This document shows, piece after piece, positions 9,325-16,947 of a stretch of DNA of 64,000 nucleotides. The stretch spans positions 2,089,488-2,153,487 of the forward strand of contig NZ_CP070608.1 of assembly GCF_017068455.1 (NCBI RefSeq), written 5' to 3'. The notes under the pieces are model-generated. The model was given only the letters and a program-made list of their open reading frames with translations. It made no database searches and was not told the origin of the DNA. Source of the DNA: Fulvivirga lutea (GTDB lineage Bacteria > Bacteroidota > Bacteroidia > Cytophagales > Cyclobacteriaceae). Both the position numbers and the translations under genes were made by a program. The stretch's first letter is position 1. Each line of letters opens with the position of its first letter.

Positions 9325-9346
9325 AGTGTATCGATTTCGATACACT
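9325..9346. promoter_or_regulatory. Perfect palindromic operator, copy 1
   Basis: The 22-bp inverted repeat AGTGTATC-N6-GATACACT (spacer GATTTC; symmetry extends to 9322-9349) lies between the divergent sigma-54 activator and MarR genes. The identical arms and 6-bp spacing recur at 16829-16850. It may be an upstream activator site for the sigma-54 regulator (including autoregulation), or the operator of the MarR protein, because it sits directly upstream of a TAGCTTTG box in front of marR. Confidence 0.65.
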
Positions 9347-9350
9347 ATTT

Positions 9351-9358
9351 TAGCTTTG
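9351..9358 (+). promoter_or_regulatory. Putative -7 element (TAGCTTTG) of the MarR gene
   Basis: The octamer matches the Bacteroidota housekeeping -7 consensus TAnnTTTG and lies 40 bp upstream of the MarR start. No TTG -33 box is seen at the expected distance; the palindrome at 9325-9346 occupies that place, an arrangement suited to repression. Confidence 0.4.
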
Positions 9359-9397
9359 AATGAATGTTATTAGCTTTAACAAAAGCAAATTATTTAC

Positions 9398-9856
9398 ATG
9401 AGTATAGAGCAGGAATTAAATGTGAAATTCAACAACTCATTTCACAAAAGCATCACCAACCTTTATGTGACCTACAAATGGGTAGATGCTCAGATTAATC
9501 CAATTTTTAAAGCATATAAACTACAGGGTCAGCACTTTAATGTAATGAGAATATTACTGGGGAGTAACCCTAAGCCGTTAAGTCCGAAGGCCATTAAAGA
9601 GGTAATGATGGATAAGGGGCCTGATTTGACAAGATTGGTTGATAAGCTCGTGGAACGCGATTTGGCGGTACGTGAGTTAAATGCTGAGAATAGGAGAGAG
9701 ATGTTAATAAAACTTACTGAAAAAGGAGTTGTGCTTACAAAGAAAATCGATAGTGAATTGATGGAAAGAATCGCTTCTATTAAATCTATTAGTGATAATG
9801 AAGCGGAGGAATTGAGTAAGTTGTTGGATAAGATGCGAAAAGAAAATAAGAGTTAA
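9398..9856 (+). CDS. MarR-family transcriptional regulator
   Basis: The 152-residue protein has the MarR winged-helix layout: an N-terminal dimerisation helix, the segment QHFNVMRILL (helix 2), a recognition helix region GPDLTRLVDKLVERDLAVR and the wing ENRREMLIKLTEKG, followed by a C-terminal dimer helix. Such proteins are usually ligand- or oxidant-responsive repressors of nearby genes. The next gene, DoxX 62 bp downstream, is a classic MarR neighbour, and a 12-bp palindrome TTGTTACAACAA lies between them. The effector is unknown. Confidence 0.88.
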   Translation: MSIEQELNVKFNNSFHKSITNLYVTYKWVDAQINPIFKAYKLQGQHFNVMRILLGSNPKPLSPKAIKEVMMDKGPDLTRLVDKLVERDLAVRELNAENRREMLIKLTEKGVVLTKKIDSELMERIASIKSISDNEAEELSKLLDKMRKENKS

Positions 9857-9882
9857 AAGAACTATATTTTTTATATTTAAGT

Positions 9883-9894
9883 TTGTTACAACAA
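9883..9894. promoter_or_regulatory. Candidate MarR operator TTGTTACAACAA
   Basis: A perfect 12-bp palindrome with TTG/CAA ends, typical of MarR-family operators, sits 24 bp before the DoxX start. A wider inverted repeat TTTGTTA...TAACAAA (9882-9910) encloses it. It differs from the palindrome at 9325, so only one of the two is likely to be the MarR site. Confidence 0.4.
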
Positions 9895-9917
9895 ATAAAG
9901 TAATAACAAATAAAATT

Positions 9918-10295
9918 ATGAAAAGTAAAATTGTATTTGCCATTAGCCTTTTGTTTGGTTTAATGATGATTAACTCCGGGTTAAATAAGTTTCTGAATTA
10001 TATGCCCTGGCCTGAGATGCCTGAACCTGCAATGAATTTAATGACTGCCTTTATGGAAAGTGGCTGGGTGTTTCCACTGGTGGCCGTTGCAGAAATTGTT
10101 GGTGGTATTCTATTTATTCTTCCGAAGTATAGAGCATTAGGAGCCATTGTATTGTTCCCTGTGGTAGTAGGTATATTTTTATTCCATGCTGTTTTAGAGC
10201 CGTCTACCATGCCTGTGGCAATTATTATTCTGGCAATTAACCTTTATGTAATCTATGAAAATAGAGAAAAGTACATGCCTATGATTAAATCGTAA
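9918..10295 (+). CDS. DoxX-family membrane protein
   Basis: This 125-residue protein has four predicted membrane helices and the DoxX signature LMMINSGLNKFLNYMP in helix 1 and AEIVGGILFILPKYRALGAIVL in the middle. It follows the MarR gene by 62 bp and is probably its regulated target. An activity cannot be assigned; DoxX proteins are linked in some bacteria to thiol or oxidant homeostasis. Confidence 0.78.
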   Translation: MKSKIVFAISLLFGLMMINSGLNKFLNYMPWPEMPEPAMNLMTAFMESGWVFPLVAVAEIVGGILFILPKYRALGAIVLFPVVVGIFLFHAVLEPSTMPVAIIILAINLYVIYENREKYMPMIKS

Positions 10296-10319
10296 ATGTA
10301 AGGTTATTGATAACAGGCG

Positions 10320-10350
10320 GGACTTAATTCATTCAATTAAGTCCTTTTTT
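10320..10350 (+). terminator. Intrinsic terminator of the DoxX gene
   Basis: The arms GGACTTAATT (10320-10329) and AATTAAGTCC (10335-10344) are perfectly complementary around a 5-nt loop and are followed by six T. The right arm and T-run also encode the last codons of the convergent DUF885 gene. Confidence 0.85.
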
Positions 10351-12201
10351 GTCTTCGATATAATTATTTACCAACCGTTCTAGTATTGCCAAAGGCACAG
10401 CGCCATTGGTGAGTACAACGTCATGAAATTCTCCAAGATCAAAGGCAGAACCAAGTTCGGCCTTTGCTTTTTCGCGTAATTCTAGAATTTTCATCATTCC
10501 TATTTTATATGCACAAGCCTGACCAGGTAATACAATGTAGCGTTCTATTTCTGCTGTTACGTCCGAAATAGGCATACCGGTGTAATTTACCATGTAGTTG
10601 ATGGCTTGCTCTCGTGTCCATCTTTTGCTATGAATACCAGTGTCCACCACTAACCTCACAGCTCTGAAAATATCACCCTGTAATCTTCCCAAATTACCGA
10701 ATGGATCATTTTCATAAAAACCAAGTTCATACGCGAGTAATTCTGTATATAGTGCCCAGCCTTCTGTATAAGCTGTAAATGGAATTACATTTCTAAACGT
10801 GGGTAATCCTTCCAGCTCAGTTTGTATGGCTATCTGAAAATGGTGCCCCGGAATGCCTTCATGATACGCCAGTGTTTTCATCCCATATTTAGGAATATTC
10901 TCTACTTCAGCCAGATTAATGTAAAATACACCACCACGGGAACCATCCACAGCTGGTCTTCCATAATAGGCGAGTGCCTGACCATCTTCACGATATTCTT
11001 TAATACGTTTCACTTCCAAATCTGCTTTAGGTCGTGTATTAAATGCATCTCCAAGGTTTTGCTCGATATGTTCTATTATGGCCGTATAATCTGCTATAAT
11101 CTGATTTCTTCCTTCATCGCTATCAGGATATAGAAAGCGCTCCTCATTATTTAATTCTAAAATAATTTCGCCCAGCGTTTTAGTCGTGTCCTGGTACCCT
11201 TCCTGATTCAGGATTGCCCTCATTTCTGATGCTATTCGTTTTACTTCTTTCAGACCGATGGAATGAATTTCTTCCGGACTTAGTGAGGTGGTGGTATGAA
11301 ATCCTACGAGGTATTTATAATATTCCTCCCCATTATCAAACTTCCACACGCCTGCTGAACTGTCCGATTTGGTTTTAAGCTGTACAAAATAGTCCTTAAG
11401 CTGGCTGTAAGCACTGAATGCATCATTTCTTACAGCATCTTCTATCTTTTGGAGGTATTCTTCCTTTTCGGAGTCATTTAAATCTTCTATTGATGAAAGC
11501 TTTTCTTTAGCGATACTGTATAGCACGTTACCTCTCACTGCATCAATAGAAGCCTCTTTTTCTATTGCCAAAGAATCTCTACCCAAAAAACTATCGAGTT
11601 GACCAATGATTTTATCAATGATGTAATTGGGAGGAATCACGCCTTGCTCTTCCCTGATTTTTAATCCTTCAATTACCTGATTAAATTTTGTGTTGAATTT
11701 TGACAGTCGGCTGATATAAGCATCCAGATCATCTTTGCTCTCTAGCCGGTGATAGTCTGTTAAGATTTCAGGAAGCTCTGCCTGGACACCAAACATCTGA
11801 TTTACAGGATAATCATTGTAGAAAAACTCTTTCCTTTTGATTTCTTGCTCTATATACCACTTGAGTATATCGTAGTTTAACTGTTCTTCTTTGGGGAGTG
11901 ATTCGTAATCATAGCTTGAAAGCGTTTCATAACTATCTTCATACACTTTCATTTGCTCTCGAAGTGCCTCGTCCGAAACATCAGTAAGTTCATCTTTTGT
12001 TAGATCATAGAGAACGGGCACACCTAATTGTGTAATGATCTCCGGGTTGTCCAGTGCAAAATTTATAAATACTCGTTCATAGAAATGCCGAATATTAAAT
12101 GGTTTGAACCAGATAAGATTAACAACCCAAATGATGCCTAGAATAAGGCAAAATAAAACAATACGTTTAAGCCAGGACAACAAGCCAGTTTTTTTAGGCA
12201 T
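10333..12201 (-). CDS. DUF885 family protein, putative zinc-dependent peptidase, membrane-anchored
   Basis: The 622-residue protein begins with an uncleaved-looking hydrophobic segment (about 12-30), so the body is likely periplasmic and tethered. The C-terminal half holds the DUF885 hallmark AYHEGIPGHHFQ (H447, E448, H453/H454), a metallopeptidase-like motif, plus TEGWALYTE downstream, whose Glu could complete a zinc site. Family members are usually annotated as putative carboxypeptidase-like lipoproteins; the substrate is not known. It is monocistronic and its 3' end overlaps the terminator of the convergent DoxX gene. Confidence 0.82.
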   Translation of the reverse strand: MPKKTGLLSWLKRIVLFCLILGIIWVVNLIWFKPFNIRHFYERVFINFALDNPEIITQLGVPVLYDLTKDELTDVSDEALREQMKVYEDSYETLSSYDYESLPKEEQLNYDILKWYIEQEIKRKEFFYNDYPVNQMFGVQAELPEILTDYHRLESKDDLDAYISRLSKFNTKFNQVIEGLKIREEQGVIPPNYIIDKIIGQLDSFLGRDSLAIEKEASIDAVRGNVLYSIAKEKLSSIEDLNDSEKEEYLQKIEDAVRNDAFSAYSQLKDYFVQLKTKSDSSAGVWKFDNGEEYYKYLVGFHTTTSLSPEEIHSIGLKEVKRIASEMRAILNQEGYQDTTKTLGEIILELNNEERFLYPDSDEGRNQIIADYTAIIEHIEQNLGDAFNTRPKADLEVKRIKEYREDGQALAYYGRPAVDGSRGGVFYINLAEVENIPKYGMKTLAYHEGIPGHHFQIAIQTELEGLPTFRNVIPFTAYTEGWALYTELLAYELGFYENDPFGNLGRLQGDIFRAVRLVVDTGIHSKRWTREQAINYMVNYTGMPISDVTAEIERYIVLPGQACAYKIGMMKILELREKAKAELGSAFDLGEFHDVVLTNGAVPLAILERLVNNYIEDKKGLN

Positions 12202-12251
12202 GTCGATGATTTTTGATGAGTAACGAATTTAAATAAAATCATCCTGAAAAA

Positions 12252-12277
12252 AAATGCCGGAAATTAAACCGGCATTT
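12252..12277 (-). terminator. Intrinsic terminator of the sigma/anti-sigma operon
   Basis: The arms AAATGCCGG and CCGGCATTT (loop 8 nt) are perfect. Read on the minus strand, the stem is followed by a run of eight T, directly after the stop of the anti-sigma/YCII gene. Confidence 0.85.
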
Positions 12278-12287
12278 GGGTATTTAT

Positions 12288-12842
12288 CTAATCTAGTCTT
12301 TCAATCGGCCTCACTTCCACACCACCTCCGTAACCTACATGTGGGTGTTTTTCTGCGATGGCAAGTGCCTCATCAAAATCATTGGCCAGAATGATAAAGT
12401 ACCCTGATAAGGCACTATTCGAATTTCTGGTACTCTGGTTGCCTAACCACTTGCCGTTATCGGCCAACTTTTCTGCACCACTTAACTTGCCTTTTTCACT
12501 CATTTTAATTGCCCAGTTGGTGTATTCCTCAACAAGATCACTCATATTGGCGGCTGCGAATGATTCATTTTCGTATAAGAAAAGGGCGTATTGATTCATG
12601 TCTGTTGGCGGTGTAGTTGAGTCCTGAAATGTTGTTCCGATAAATAGTCCGCACACTAAGGCAGTTATTGTTGCTGCGGCCCAATAAATATGTATTTGTT
12701 TCATTTTCGTTTCTTTTTTAATTAATTCTAGCTGAATGAGTCGATCAGTCACCTTGTTTTTCAAGCGTTCAGGCGTTTTTATGCCGGCCTTTAAATTCTC
12801 CAATGCCTGAATTTCTTTCGGAGTGAGATTATCATTTTTCAT
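12288..12842 (-). CDS. Membrane anti-sigma-like protein fused to a YCII-related domain
   Basis: The first about 48 residues form a charged helical cytoplasmic segment (LTPKEIQALENLKAG...RLKNKVTDRL) like short anti-sigma N-termini. One membrane helix follows (about 51-70), and then a C-terminal domain (about 82-182) with the YCII/DGPF-type ferredoxin-like pattern (QYALFLYENE ... GYFIILANDFDEALAIAEKHPHVGYGGGVEVRPIE). The gene overlaps the upstream ECF sigma gene by 11 bp, so translation is coupled. By topology the YCII-like domain should lie in the periplasm. YCII proteins are usually soluble and cytoplasmic and some are encoded beside ECF sigma factors; here the two modules are in one polypeptide. 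Anti-sigma function is inferred from position and architecture. Confidence 0.7.
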   Translation of the reverse strand: MKNDNLTPKEIQALENLKAGIKTPERLKNKVTDRLIQLELIKKETKMKQIHIYWAAATITALVCGLFIGTTFQDSTTPPTDMNQYALFLYENESFAAANMSDLVEEYTNWAIKMSEKGKLSGAEKLADNGKWLGNQSTRNSNSALSGYFIILANDFDEALAIAEKHPHVGYGGGVEVRPIERLD

Positions 12843-13362
12843 ACTGATAGTCTTTCATTAATTCCCTCATTCTTTTTCTGGCTTGGAAGAGCTGACTTTT
12901 GCTTGTGCCTTCATTGATGTGAAGTATGTCGGCAATTTCACGATGTTTATATCCTTCCAGGTCATGTAATAATAATACCATTCGAAAACCTTGCGGCAGC
13001 GCCTTTATCGCTTCCTCTAAATCCATGGAAACAGAAGTATTGGTTTCGGTAGAGTTTTCAAATTGTAATTCACCTATGTCGTCATTTACTTTAAATTTTC
13101 GTAAATGGTCATAGTTCTTATTGATCAATATGCGCGTCATCCAGGTAGAAAGTCTTGACCTTCCTTCAAACTTTTCGAGGCTCTGAATTATTACTACCCA
13201 GGTTTCTTGAATCAGGTCATGCAGGTAGCTATCATTTCCTTTTGACAGGAAATAAGCCACACGATACAAGGCAGGGTTGCAGTACTCATAAAGCCTGTTA
13301 AAACTTTCACTAGACCTGTCCTTTAAAAAGCTTTCTACTAGTTCTTTGTCGGTTGAATTCAA
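12832..13362 (-). CDS. ECF-type RNA polymerase sigma factor
   Basis: At 176 residues the protein has region 2 (about 20-90; LIQETWVVIIQSLEKFEGRSRLSTWMTRILINK, the -10-binding helices) and region 4 (about 115-170; LPQGFRMVLLLHDLEGYKHREIADILHINEGTSKSQLFQARKRMR, HTH). There is no C-terminal extension such as the TPR tail of ECF42 factors. It is the first gene of a two-gene operon with the membrane anti-sigma/YCII protein, so it is probably released by an envelope signal. It is divergent from the lipoprotein gene at 13439, a possible target. Confidence 0.92.
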   Translation of the reverse strand: MNSTDKELVESFLKDRSSESFNRLYEYCNPALYRVAYFLSKGNDSYLHDLIQETWVVIIQSLEKFEGRSRLSTWMTRILINKNYDHLRKFKVNDDIGELQFENSTETNTSVSMDLEEAIKALPQGFRMVLLLHDLEGYKHREIADILHINEGTSKSQLFQARKRMRELMKDYQYEK

Positions 13363-13438
13363 ATCCTACAATTTGATCATTAGAGTAAGTAAGATAGTAA
13401 ATGGTTGTATGATCTCTTGCTTTTTATTTAGTATTACA

Positions 13439-15487
13439 ATGATTGACAAACGGGGAAAGGCTATCAAACAATTAAGAAATATATTATTCTCAATAATCTT
13501 AATACAGGGTTGTATGCCTGACGATATAGAGGTGCCTGCATGGGAGGCGGAATTTCTTTTCCCATTAGTGAATGCGGCCTTCAATATAGAAGATGTTACT
13601 CTTTCCGATTCGTTATTTTTAAGAGAAGACAGTATTGGAGCTTTAACACTGGTGTATATAAGTAGTGAAGACTCGGTGAGATTGCTGGAGTTGTTTGAGA
13701 TTCCTGATCAAACATTTGATATCGATTTGCCCGGCATACCCAATACAATTCCAGACTTTGATTTTGGAGGAACGATAGGTTTGCAAGATCTTGGTTTAGA
13801 AGCGGGCACTATTATTTCTATTCCACCAATTGATTTTCCTGAACTGCAGTTACCTATTGATATTACTGATGTTTTTATTGAAGCTGAGTTTGAGTCGGGT
13901 TTCATAAATTTTTCATTAGAAAATGGATTGCCTGTTACTATTAAATCAGGCGCGGCAGTGATTCTAAAAAATGCTTCTGATAATAGTGAGGTAGCAACAC
14001 TTCCTGTTATAACCGATATTCTCCCAGGTCAGGTTTACACTTTACCCACGCCTGTTTCACTCAACAATAAAATTGTAGAGGGTAATTTAATGATTGAATT
14101 ACAAAACTTGTCCACTAATGGAGCTTCAAATGTTGATGTACTGCCAACTGATCAACTGTCTTTAAGTTTTTCAATTGAAGACATAGCATTTCGAGAGGCA
14201 ACACTTACGGTACCTGCATTCAATTTTGATATTACCGATCAAACTTTTGAATTTGAATTGCCCAACAACGCTCAAATTACTGAGTTGGTAACCAATTCAG
14301 GCCTTCTTAGTCTGAACGTTAGCTATGGAAATTCTTTACCAATAACCATTGAATTTGAGTTCCCACATATACGAAATCCTAATGGTATATTAATGCCCGC
14401 TATACAATTAGAAAACTCTGCAAATACTCAGGTAGATTTTGCCAACACCACTGCCGACTTAACTTCGAACGGATTATTTAATGCCAATAGCATTGTGCTA
14501 AATGTAAATGTCTCTTCTCCCGGTTCGGCCTCACCCATTACAATAGATTTCGAATCCAGAGTAACTGGTGCAATCAGCTTACAAAATCTTAGCATTCATT
14601 CTGTATTTGGTTATTTAGGCTATTACCAAGACCTGCTGGAAGGCTTTGCTGAAATTGATTTTTTTGATCAGGTTTCAAGTGGCTCAATCTCTTTTAATGA
14701 CCCGAAAGTGATTGTAAATATTAGCAATGAATTAGGTGTTACTGTGGGGTTTTTAGACAATCAGGAGCTTTATGTGCGTGCTAGAAACAATAGGCTATTT
14801 CCGGGAGTGGAAGTAAATATGAGGGAGTCTTTAACCGATTTCATTATTAATGGAGCAACTTCAGTGGGAGAGAAGCAACAATCTCAACTAGTAATAGGTG
14901 GTGCGAATGAACCCTCTTTTGGGGAATTTATTAGCTTGCTTCCAAAACAAGTAGACTATTCATTTCCCATTTTTATTGGAACAGAAAATGTTGATTATAA
15001 CCAGTTTGTAATAGACACCAGCCAGGTAAAAGGGAATATTCAAATTGAAATGCCCCTTGATCTACAATCTAAAGATTTAACAATTACTGATACGCTGGAT
15101 TTTGATATAGAAATTGATACGGAGTATGCTGAGTTTATTGAAGGCGTACTAACTAATAAAGTAGAGAATTACTTCCCTCTAGAATTTTTGCTACAGGCCT
15201 ATTTTATGGATAGTCTATATCAACGGGTAGATTCAGTATTTCTAGAAAAGCGATTAATAAGCCCAGGGGAATTGAATAGTGAAGGCAGAGTAGATACCCC
15301 CTTTCGGATTAATTATGAAATTAATGTAGGTAAAGAAAAACTGGAAAATATTAAAAGGGCAAGATACATTCAGCCCGAGTTTGTTTTAAATACTACTTCT
15401 CAGGAGCGAGTGAAAATTTTCAACAACACTGTTATTCTCTACAAACTCAATGGCGATTTCCAGGTATTCCTTCCAAATGAATTATGA
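13439..15487 (+). CDS. Large beta-rich lipoprotein of unknown function
   Basis: I chose the ATG at 13439 because the longer frame (13346) would overlap the divergent sigma gene and has no signal sequence, while this start gives a 25-residue lipoprotein signal with lipobox IQGC (Cys25). The mature part (about 655 residues) is rich in alternating hydrophobic strands and N, S, T, D, with several paralogous stretches (for example PITIEFEFP, PITIDFES), suggesting repeated beta-sandwich units. I do not recognise a named family. Its stop overlaps the start of the barrel protein at 15484 (ATGA), so the two are translationally coupled and likely act together at the outer membrane. Confidence 0.65.
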   Translation: MIDKRGKAIKQLRNILFSIILIQGCMPDDIEVPAWEAEFLFPLVNAAFNIEDVTLSDSLFLREDSIGALTLVYISSEDSVRLLELFEIPDQTFDIDLPGIPNTIPDFDFGGTIGLQDLGLEAGTIISIPPIDFPELQLPIDITDVFIEAEFESGFINFSLENGLPVTIKSGAAVILKNASDNSEVATLPVITDILPGQVYTLPTPVSLNNKIVEGNLMIELQNLSTNGASNVDVLPTDQLSLSFSIEDIAFREATLTVPAFNFDITDQTFEFELPNNAQITELVTNSGLLSLNVSYGNSLPITIEFEFPHIRNPNGILMPAIQLENSANTQVDFANTTADLTSNGLFNANSIVLNVNVSSPGSASPITIDFESRVTGAISLQNLSIHSVFGYLGYYQDLLEGFAEIDFFDQVSSGSISFNDPKVIVNISNELGVTVGFLDNQELYVRARNNRLFPGVEVNMRESLTDFIINGATSVGEKQQSQLVIGGANEPSFGEFISLLPKQVDYSFPIFIGTENVDYNQFVIDTSQVKGNIQIEMPLDLQSKDLTITDTLDFDIEIDTEYAEFIEGVLTNKVENYFPLEFLLQAYFMDSLYQRVDSVFLEKRLISPGELNSEGRVDTPFRINYEINVGKEKLENIKRARYIQPEFVLNTTSQERVKIFNNTVILYKLNGDFQVFLPNEL

Positions 15488-16806
15488 GGCGATGTTCAAT
15501 CATATTGGCATTGCTTCTAATGCTGTCCATTTGTACAGTTAGCGCACAAAATAACCTTCAGCTGCAATATGGCTATCGGGGCTCTTTGTCGGGTGCCAAG
15601 TTTTTGCCCTCAACACTAGAGTTGGGTAATTATCAATGGCAAATTGGATTTAACTATAAGTTATGGATAGCCAACAGGTCCTTATCATATGGTAACATCA
15701 ATGATTTTCAAACTAGTGGCAGACTGACTAACGAAGATCTTAACGACTTTATTTCAGAACTTGATAAGGATAATATCATCGGTGTTGGTCAGGATATTAT
15801 GCTCTTGGGAGTAGCGAGAAAATTTAAGATCAGAAAAAGACCCATCACCTTCTCTTTTGCTATTAATGAGCGTATGTCGGCAAGTTTTAGATACCCCAAA
15901 GCCTTGCTACAATTGGCTTGGAAGGGCAATAAACAGTTTGAAAATAAGCCTGTAGATATTGCCGGGTCCTTAGATGCCAGGTATTTTAGGGAATTCTCTC
16001 TGGGTACTTCCTTTAAATTAGCCGAGCCTGTAAATGGCCTTAAAATAAGGTTTGGTGCTGCCTTTAAGTACTATCAGGGGTTGGCGGCCATTTACATGCC
16101 CAATAACTATTTAATTTTTGAAACGGGCCCAGAAGGCGACTACCTTTCTTTTGATTACAACTACGACATCTTTTTAGCTGGCACTGAGAAATTTTCAGTG
16201 ACCGATACCAAAGGAGAAGGGTATGGTGGTAGTATTGGAATCACAGCAAAATGGAAGAAAAGATACAGCCTGGATATCGGTTTAAGTGATATAGGTGGAA
16301 TAACCTACTATACAGATACTCAGAAATTCTCTGATAAAGGATTTGTTTCTTTCTCCGGGCTGTCTCGTGAAGACTTTGACGACCTGACTAATTATGCTGA
16401 TAGCCTTACCGCAATTTTCGAAAATGAGGTTGTAGAAGGTAATAGCTTTTACATGCCACTGGGAGTGCGATTTCAGGTGCAATTGGCCTATCATTTTTTA
16501 TATGATAATGAAGCAGCCAATCCCGGTAATTTATTCTTCACTTATATTCAAGGCTTTCAGGAATTACCAGGCGTAACAAGAAGACCCAGATTCTCTTTGG
16601 GCTATAATCAACGTTTATGGAAACGATTATATCCGGGTGTAAGCGTCTCGTACGGTGGGTTTAACAATTTGGCCATTGGTGCAATGTTATCCGCCAGATT
16701 TGGTAAAACCCGTTTTGGTATTCATGCTGATGATTTTACAGGAGCTATTATACCTAGTCGAGGTACAGGTTTGGGATTTGGTTTGGTTTTTCAATGTTAC
16801 TTTTAA
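15484..16806 (+). CDS. Outer-membrane beta-barrel protein (DUF5723-like)
   Basis: The 440-residue protein has a clear signal peptide (1-21, ending VSAQ) and a body of amphipathic strands with aromatic girdle residues, ending in GLGFGLVFQCYF; the terminal aromatic is typical of outer-membrane barrels. The N-terminal YGYRGSLSGAKFLPS and the central GGSIGITAKWKKRYSLDIGLSDIGGI resemble the DUF5723/PorV-like proteins of Bacteroidota. It overlaps the lipoprotein gene by 4 bp. A transport or assembly role with the lipoprotein is inferred; no ligand can be named. Confidence 0.7.
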   Translation: MRRCSIILALLLMLSICTVSAQNNLQLQYGYRGSLSGAKFLPSTLELGNYQWQIGFNYKLWIANRSLSYGNINDFQTSGRLTNEDLNDFISELDKDNIIGVGQDIMLLGVARKFKIRKRPITFSFAINERMSASFRYPKALLQLAWKGNKQFENKPVDIAGSLDARYFREFSLGTSFKLAEPVNGLKIRFGAAFKYYQGLAAIYMPNNYLIFETGPEGDYLSFDYNYDIFLAGTEKFSVTDTKGEGYGGSIGITAKWKKRYSLDIGLSDIGGITYYTDTQKFSDKGFVSFSGLSREDFDDLTNYADSLTAIFENEVVEGNSFYMPLGVRFQVQLAYHFLYDNEAANPGNLFFTYIQGFQELPGVTRRPRFSLGYNQRLWKRLYPGVSVSYGGFNNLAIGAMLSARFGKTRFGIHADDFTGAIIPSRGTGLGFGLVFQCYF

Positions 16807-16828
16807 TGTAACGTTTTCATTACATTAC

Positions 16829-16850
16829 AGTGTATCGTTTTTGATACACT
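16829..16850. promoter_or_regulatory. Perfect palindromic operator, copy 2
   Basis: AGTGTATC-N6-GATACACT (spacer GTTTTT) repeats the arms and spacing of the 9325-9346 site. It is centred about 85 bp upstream of the -12 part of the candidate sigma-54 promoter at 16911, a usual distance for an enhancer-binding activator. Confidence 0.65.
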
Positions 16851-16910
16851 CTTTGCAACACATCGAGCTTAATTCCTTGTTTTTAGTAAATTGAGATAGT
16901 TTGCCTTAAA

Positions 16911-16926
16911 TGGCATCTATTTTGGC
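16911..16926 (+). promoter_or_regulatory. Candidate sigma-54 (-24/-12) promoter of the permease cluster
   Basis: TGGCAT-CTATT-TTGGC keeps the TGGCAC-N5-TTGC spacing of sigma-54 promoters but has TTGG at the -12 box. It ends 21 bp before the first permease start and recurs almost unchanged at 28913 and 58553. Confidence 0.55.
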
Positions 16927-16947
16927 ATTCACTATTCAAATTTTGGA

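Noticed and set aside
13346-13438. Longer start for the lipoprotein gene
   Set aside because: It would overlap the divergent sigma gene and push the lipoprotein signal 31 residues inside the protein.
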